Positions 60,423 through 64,000 of a stretch of DNA of 64,000 nt are shown in pieces. Each line of letters opens with the position of its first letter. Position 1 is the first letter of the stretch. Location of the stretch: contig NZ_JAUYTT010000008.1 in NCBI RefSeq assembly GCF_030695035.1, positions 496,001 through 560,000 on the forward strand. The letters are read 5' to 3'. The stretch comes from Frigidibacter sp. (GTDB taxonomy: Bacteria; Pseudomonadota; Alphaproteobacteria; Rhodobacterales; Rhodobacteraceae). The notes under the pieces were generated by a model that saw only the letters and a list, made by a program, of their open reading frames with translations, did no database searches and was not told the DNA's origin. The position numbers and the translations under genes were made by a program.

Positions 60423-61513
60423 CAGCGCAGCTCCCGCGCTTGGACCAGCGGCAGATCGGGCAACGCGGCGGCCAGATCGGCGGCGCCGTTGAGTTCGGCG
60501 AAGGCCGCCATTGCAAGGCGGGGCTGCACCGAGGCGGCCAAGGACGCGATGCCGCTGAGACGCGGATGCACGTTCCAGCGGTGGAAACTCGCCCCGCCCG
60601 AGGCCACCAGCTCCGCGGCGGGCTTGCCGGTTGCCAGATGGCCGGTGAAGACGATTTCCGCCTCGCCCGATTTCGCGAACCGCGCGATCAGCGCCGCCGC
60701 CAGCCCGGCATCGCCATTGGGCTTGGCCGCGATCATCACGCCCTGCGCCGGGCTGTCCGCCGCCAGCGCCGCGGTGCCCGCCAGCATCCCCGCCAGCGCC
60801 TCGGCGCCGCCCGGCACCAGCGCGCCGGGATGGTCCAGCAGCACGCTTGCCACCTGCCGATGCGCGGGGCAGAGCGCCACCGGCAGCCCCTTGGCGGCGA
60901 AGGCCATCGCCATCTCCAGCCCGCGCCCACCCGCCGGGGCCGGGAGCAACAGCGGGCGGGTGGCGGCGAGGGCCATGAGGTCCGCGACCTGATCGACGAG
61001 TGGCTGATCGCCAGCGCCATAGGAGGCGTCGAAGACCAGCGCCGCGGCGGGGGGTGGCGGCTCGCAGGGGTAAAGCGTGCTCTCGGCGCTCATGTCGCCG
61101 GTATAGAGCAGCCCGCCCGCGCCGCCGATCCGCATCCAGACCGCGCCGGGGGCATGGCCGGACGGCCCCGTCTGCACCGTCAGCCCGGCCACCTGCACAG
61201 CGCCGCGGATCGGCAAGTCCTGCGCATGGGCAAGCCGCGGGTCATCGGTCAGCGCCCGCACCGGCGCGGTAGCGTAGACGGGGGGATCGCCAAGGCCGGG
61301 CGCCAGATCCAGCGCGCCGATATGGTCGGGATGGCCGTGGCTGATCAGCATCGCATCCACCGGGCCCACGCCCGAGAGGTCGGGACGCATTCCAGCATCG
61401 GGACCCTCGCCCAGATCAAGCAGCAGCCGCGCCCCCGCCGTCTCCAGCAGGAAACAGGCCGGGCCCTTGACGCCAAAGCCGGAGATCGCGCGCAGATGAA
61501 AACCCGGCGCCAT
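60419..61513 (-). CDS. Metallo-beta-lactamase-fold hydrolase, beta-CASP-like
   Basis: A 364-residue protein from ATG 61513 (TGATG overlap with the ATPase stop; a GTG at 61516 is also possible). The zinc motif HGHPDH is at residues 59-64 in MLISHGHPDHIGALD, with a later GLLYTGDMSAES (metal Asp). The second half (IVFTGHLATGKPAAELV...RWNVHPRLSG) resembles the beta-CASP/RMMBL insert of nucleic-acid processing members, but the setting inside a transporter operon suggests a small phosphodiester or lactone-type substrate. Function is inferred from context only. Confidence 0.82.
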   Translation of the reverse strand: MAPGFHLRAISGFGVKGPACFLLETAGARLLLDLGEGPDAGMRPDLSGVGPVDAMLISHGHPDHIGALDLAPGLGDPPVYATAPVRALTDDPRLAHAQDLPIRGAVQVAGLTVQTGPSGHAPGAVWMRIGGAGGLLYTGDMSAESTLYPCEPPPPAAALVFDASYGAGDQPLVDQVADLMALAATRPLLLPAPAGGRGLEMAMAFAAKGLPVALCPAHRQVASVLLDHPGALVPGGAEALAGMLAGTAALAADSPAQGVMIAAKPNGDAGLAAALIARFAKSGEAEIVFTGHLATGKPAAELVASGGASFHRWNVHPRLSGIASLAASVQPRLAMAAFAELNGAADLAAALPDLPLVQARELRW

Positions 61514-62610
61514 CACGCCACCTCAAAGGCCGGTTGCAGCGCCATCGGCGCCAGTGCCTCCCGCGGCAGAACCCAGCCGCCCGACAGGCCGAGCGTGACC
61601 TCGGTGCCGGGTGCCACCGGGGCCGCGCTGCGCACCTCGATCAGGTCCGCGCCCGCGCCCTCCAGATCCACCGACAGCATGTAATCCCCGCCCTCGAAGC
61701 GCAGATCAGCGACGCGGCCCGCAAGCCGCGGCTGGCCCTGCACCACATCCAGCGTCAGGTCGCGGGCGCGCAGGCAGAGCCAGCCCGGTCCGGCGGGCGC
61801 GGCGCCCGGCAGCACCAGATCGCGGCCCATCAGCCGCACCCGCAGCCCGGCACCCTCCGCCCCCAGCACCTCCACCGGCACGGTGCGCCCCTGCCCCACG
61901 AAGCGCGCCACCATCGCCGAGGCGGGGCGGGCGAACAGCTCCTGCGGCGGGGCGATCTGCTGCATCCGGCCCTTGTCCATCACCGCGACCAGATCGGCCA
62001 GCGCCATTGCCTCATTCTGGTCATGGGTGACGAAGACGAAGGTGGTGCGCGCCTGGCGGTGGATGCGGCGGAACTCGGCCAGCATCGCCTGGCGCAGATG
62101 GGCGTCGAGGTTGGCCAAGGGCTCATCGAGCAGGATCAGCGCGGGCCGCATTGCCAGGCTGCGCGCCAGTGCCACCCGCTGCCGCTGCCCACCCGACAGT
62201 TCATGCGGGCGGCGGTCTGCATGACCCTCCAGCCCGACCAGGGCCAGCGCCTCATGGGTCCGCGCCCGCTGTTCGGCCTTGCTCAGCCCGCGCAGGCCGA
62301 GGCCGAAGGCGATGTTGCCGGCAACGGTCATGTGCGGCCACAGCGCGTAGGACTGGAACACCATCCCCAGATCGCGCTGCGCCGGTTCAACGAATCTCCC
62401 CGCGCCCGCGACGACCCGCCCGCCAAGCGCGATGGTCCCGGCATCCGGCCGCTCCAGCCCCGCGATCAGCCGCAGCACCGTAGTCTTGCCACAGCCCGAG
62501 GGGCCGACCAGCGCAAAGAACGCCCCCGAGGGCACGGTGAAGCTGACGCCATCCACGGCGGTGGTGGCGGCGAAACGTCGGGTCACGGTGTGGAATGCAA
62601 TCTCGGCCAT
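61513..62610 (-). CDS. ABC transporter ATP-binding protein
   Basis: A 365-residue ATPase from ATG 62610; an ATG at 62661 is in frame, but the Pho box would then lie inside the gene. Walker A GPSGCGKTT, Q-loop MVFQSYALWPHMTV, signature LSGGQRQR, Walker B LLDEPLANLD, switch FVTHDQNEAMAL and a C-terminal TOBE region are present, as in FbpC/PhnT-type importers. First gene of the operon ATPase, MBL hydrolase, histidine phosphatase, SBP, fused permease. Confidence 0.92.
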   Translation of the reverse strand: MAEIAFHTVTRRFAATTAVDGVSFTVPSGAFFALVGPSGCGKTTVLRLIAGLERPDAGTIALGGRVVAGAGRFVEPAQRDLGMVFQSYALWPHMTVAGNIAFGLGLRGLSKAEQRARTHEALALVGLEGHADRRPHELSGGQRQRVALARSLAMRPALILLDEPLANLDAHLRQAMLAEFRRIHRQARTTFVFVTHDQNEAMALADLVAVMDKGRMQQIAPPQELFARPASAMVARFVGQGRTVPVEVLGAEGAGLRVRLMGRDLVLPGAAPAGPGWLCLRARDLTLDVVQGQPRLAGRVADLRFEGGDYMLSVDLEGAGADLIEVRSAAPVAPGTEVTLGLSGGWVLPREALAPMALQPAFEVA

Positions 62611-62648
62611 AGGCTCCGGTCCTTGGGCCCCCGCGGTAGCGCGCCCGG

Positions 62649-62666
62649 ATGACGGCTTCATGACAG
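62649..62666 (-). promoter_or_regulatory. Pho box (PhoB-binding site) upstream of the ATPase gene
   Basis: On the minus strand CTGTCAT-GAAG-CCGTCAT: direct repeats matching the PhoB consensus at 13 of 14 repeat positions with the standard 4-bp spacer. It lies 39 bp upstream of ATG 62610. Confidence 0.8.
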
Positions 62667-62716
62667 GGGTGCCGCCGCGTCGCAGGTCCTAACGGCAATA
62701 GCCACATCACATAGCG

Positions 62717-62743
62717 AAATGACCGGCCAGAGGCCGGTCATTT
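62717..62743 (-). terminator. Hairpin between the small secreted protein gene and the ABC operon
   Basis: A perfect 12-bp stem AAATGACCGGCC (62717-62728) / GGCCGGTCATTT (62732-62743) around a 3-nt loop, 58 bp after the stop of the small gene. The only T run is the short TTT at the stem end, so it may be a weak or bidirectional terminator. Confidence 0.65.
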
Positions 62744-62801
62744 GCTGAATGCATCTCTCGCGCCAATCCTGACCCTGCGCCCCAGGAGGCGCAAGTCAGA
62801 C

Positions 62802-63050
62802 TCAGTTGGTCGAGGTGGTCGCGGTGGTCGAGCTCGTGCCGTCCTGGCTGTTGGCCGCAATCGCGGTCGTGGCAAGCATGACGCCGCCAACGATCAGCAG
62901 GTTGGTGGCCGGGAGGGTCACACCAGCGATAGTGGCCGGAAGGCCCGTCGCAGGCGCCACGGTGGGCGCCGGCGGCGCATCTTGAGCAATGGCCGGAACG
63001 ATGGCAGCTGCCGAAATGATGAGGGCGGAAGCGAGAATCTTGATGGTCAT
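62802..63050 (-). CDS. Small secreted or membrane protein, unknown function
   Basis: An 82-residue protein from ATG 63050 (GGAG 9 bases upstream). Signal-like segment about residues 5-23 (ILASALIISAAAIVPAIAQ), then a Pro/Ala-rich stretch, a second hydrophobic segment (LLIVGGVMLATTAIAA) and a Ser/Thr-rich tail. I recognise no family. The layout is typical of small envelope proteins found beside stress genes in Rhodobacteraceae. A 6-bp palindrome lies in its 5' region and a hairpin follows it, so it is a separate transcript. Confidence 0.65.
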   Translation of the reverse strand: MTIKILASALIISAAAIVPAIAQDAPPAPTVAPATGLPATIAGVTLPATNLLIVGGVMLATTAIAANSQDGTSSTTATTSTN

Positions 63051-63094
63051 GGGATAAACTCCTACTGCGGGGTGGTTCATGGATAGCACATTCT

Positions 63095-63109
63095 GCTGTG
63101 CAGCACAGC
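63095..63109. promoter_or_regulatory. Palindrome upstream of the small secreted protein gene
   Basis: GCTGTG-CAG-CACAGC is a perfect inverted repeat with 6-bp arms, 45 bp upstream of ATG 63050. It could be an operator or a 5' leader hairpin. Confidence 0.4.
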
Positions 63110-63342
63110 CGCAAATCTATCCTTGAAGCGAACAAATTAAGGGCGGCCCGCGGGAACACGCCTATCGAGGCGGCGATATACGCGCCTAAGGCCGAACTGA
63201 CCGGGCGCGCCGCCTTGCCTCCGCGGCGCGGGTCGCGGGTGGCAGCCTCTCGCGAGTCGCGCCATCCGCGATCTCTCGCGCCGAGACTGAAGGCAGGTAG
63301 GGGCCCGGATGAAGGAGGACGCCCCGGTTCAGCGCCGTCCCC

Positions 63343-64000
63343 TTACTCCGCCGGCATCCGCCCCACCCGGGCCGCCTCTGCCAGCTCCTGATGCAGCCGC
63401 ACCTCCTCGGCCGCCTTGGGTTTGGACAGGCCCGCCAGCAGCAGGTAAGCCACCGGCGTCAGGTAGAGCGTGGCGACAGTGGCCAGCCCCAGCCCGCCGA
63501 CGATGATCCAGCCCAGAACCTCGCGCGCCTCGGCTCCCGCGCCGAAGGCGAAGACCAGCGGCAGGCCGCCAAGCACCGTCGCCACCATCGTCATCATCAC
63601 CGGGCGCAGGCGCACGGTGGAGGCCTCTTCAATGGCCTCGCGGACGGATCGCCCCTCATCCCTGAGCTGGTTGGCGAATTCGACGATCAGGATGCCGTTC
63701 TTGGCCATGATCCCCACTAACAGGACCAGGCCGATCTGGCTGTAGACGTTGAGGCTGCCCCCCGTCACCGCCATCGCCACCACCGCGCAGGCAAGACCAA
63801 GCGGCACCGTCGCCATCACGATGAAGGCCGACACGAAGCTTTCGAACTGCGCCGCCAGCACCAGCAGCACGATCAGCAGCGCCATGCCGAAGGTGATCAG
63901 CAAGCCACCCGAGGTTTCCCCCAGCGTCGCCGCCTCGGCCAGCGGGATCAGCCGCGCATTGTCGGGCAGCACCTCGGCCGCGAGGGTCTGCACCTGCGCC
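63343..64000 (-). CDS. RND efflux pump inner-membrane subunit, C-terminal part (partial)
   Basis: The frame is open to the right edge, so the gene begins outside the window; about 218 residues are visible. LLVLAAQFESFVSAFIVMATVPLGL, GLVLLVGIMAKNGILIVEFANQLRDEG, VRLRPVMMTMVATVLGGLPLVFAFGAGAEAR and the final segments ending YLTPVAYLLLAG are the last five membrane helices of AcrB/MexB-type HAE1 transporters. It exports drugs or toxic compounds using the proton gradient. Confidence 0.95.
   Translation of the reverse strand, partial: AQVQTLAAEVLPDNARLIPLAEAATLGETSGGLLITFGMALLIVLLVLAAQFESFVSAFIVMATVPLGLACAVVAMAVTGGSLNVYSQIGLVLLVGIMAKNGILIVEFANQLRDEGRSVREAIEEASTVRLRPVMMTMVATVLGGLPLVFAFGAGAEAREVLGWIIVGGLGLATVATLYLTPVAYLLLAGLSKPKAAEEVRLHQELAEAARVGRMPAE

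Overview
The window looks like a chromosomal segment of a high-GC alphaproteobacterium of the Rhodobacter/Paracoccus group (Rhodobacteraceae). The main signs are a 5-aminolevulinate synthase of the Rhodobacter HemA type with an FnrL-type box upstream, a TRAP substrate-binding protein very like Rhodobacter TakP, an alphaproteobacterial set of rne, amiC, mrcA and prfB in one neighbourhood, and pervasive GC-rich third positions. It carries no rRNA, no CRISPR array and no recognisable transposase. Two identical tRNA-Asp genes are present.

Region by region. 1-7.5 kb: the 3' end of rne, a TusA-like protein, ccdA, a chemosensory pair (periplasmic sensor-like protein plus a methyl-accepting protein), an inflated CbiX-like protein and prfB. 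7.6-14.8 kb: a methyltransferase, penicillin-binding protein 1A, an alpha/beta hydrolase, N-acetylmuramoyl-alanine amidase and an aminotransferase. 14.9-22.2 kb: a DsbA/ScsC-like oxidoreductase, a small membrane protein, ispG, rodZ, hemA, an M20 peptidase and a GNAT acetyltransferase. 22.3-24.5 kb: two identical tRNA-Asp genes bracketing one leucine-rich-repeat gene with an unknown C-terminal domain. 24.8-34 kb: a polyamine/GABA block (gabT, a MerR-XRE-cupin regulator, a LysR regulator, and a PotD/A/B/C-like transporter operon that also encodes a cytidine-deaminase-like protein and an aminobutyraldehyde-type dehydrogenase). 34-39 kb: a hydantoinase/oxoprolinase-like protein, a GMC oxidoreductase and a GlxA/AraC regulator. 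39-43 kb: a 2-oxoacid-type TRAP transporter with its SBP gene convergent to the permease genes. 43-50.8 kb: opgG, a hydrolase, a second ABC importer operon and an RBBP9-like protein lacking its serine nucleophile. 50.8-57 kb: an orphan TRAP SBP behind a GlpR/DeoR-like regulator, and divergently two FAD enzymes and a glycerol-kinase-like FGGY kinase. 57-62.6 kb: an opposing operon with an ABC importer, a metallo-beta-lactamase-fold hydrolase and a histidine phosphatase. 62.8-64 kb: a small secreted protein and the C-terminal end of an RND efflux pump.

The most interesting result is at 52-62.7 kb. Two sequences matching the PhoB box (CTGTCAT-N4-CTGTCAT) lie just upstream of the ATPase gene and of the SBP gene of the minus-strand operon. 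This suggests a phosphate-starvation importer for an organophosphorus compound, with two candidate hydrolases encoded inside the operon. It runs tail-to-tail, with overlapping stop codons, into a GlpR-FAD-FAD-FGGY-kinase operon that could use a glycerol- or glycerol-3-phosphate-like product. Other points worth following are the tRNA-bracketed LRR gene, a 46-residue tandem duplication in the CbiX-like linker, a 92-bp interrupted palindrome between the TRAP genes and a three-copy intergenic 20-mer. All family calls are from reading motifs and no database search was run.
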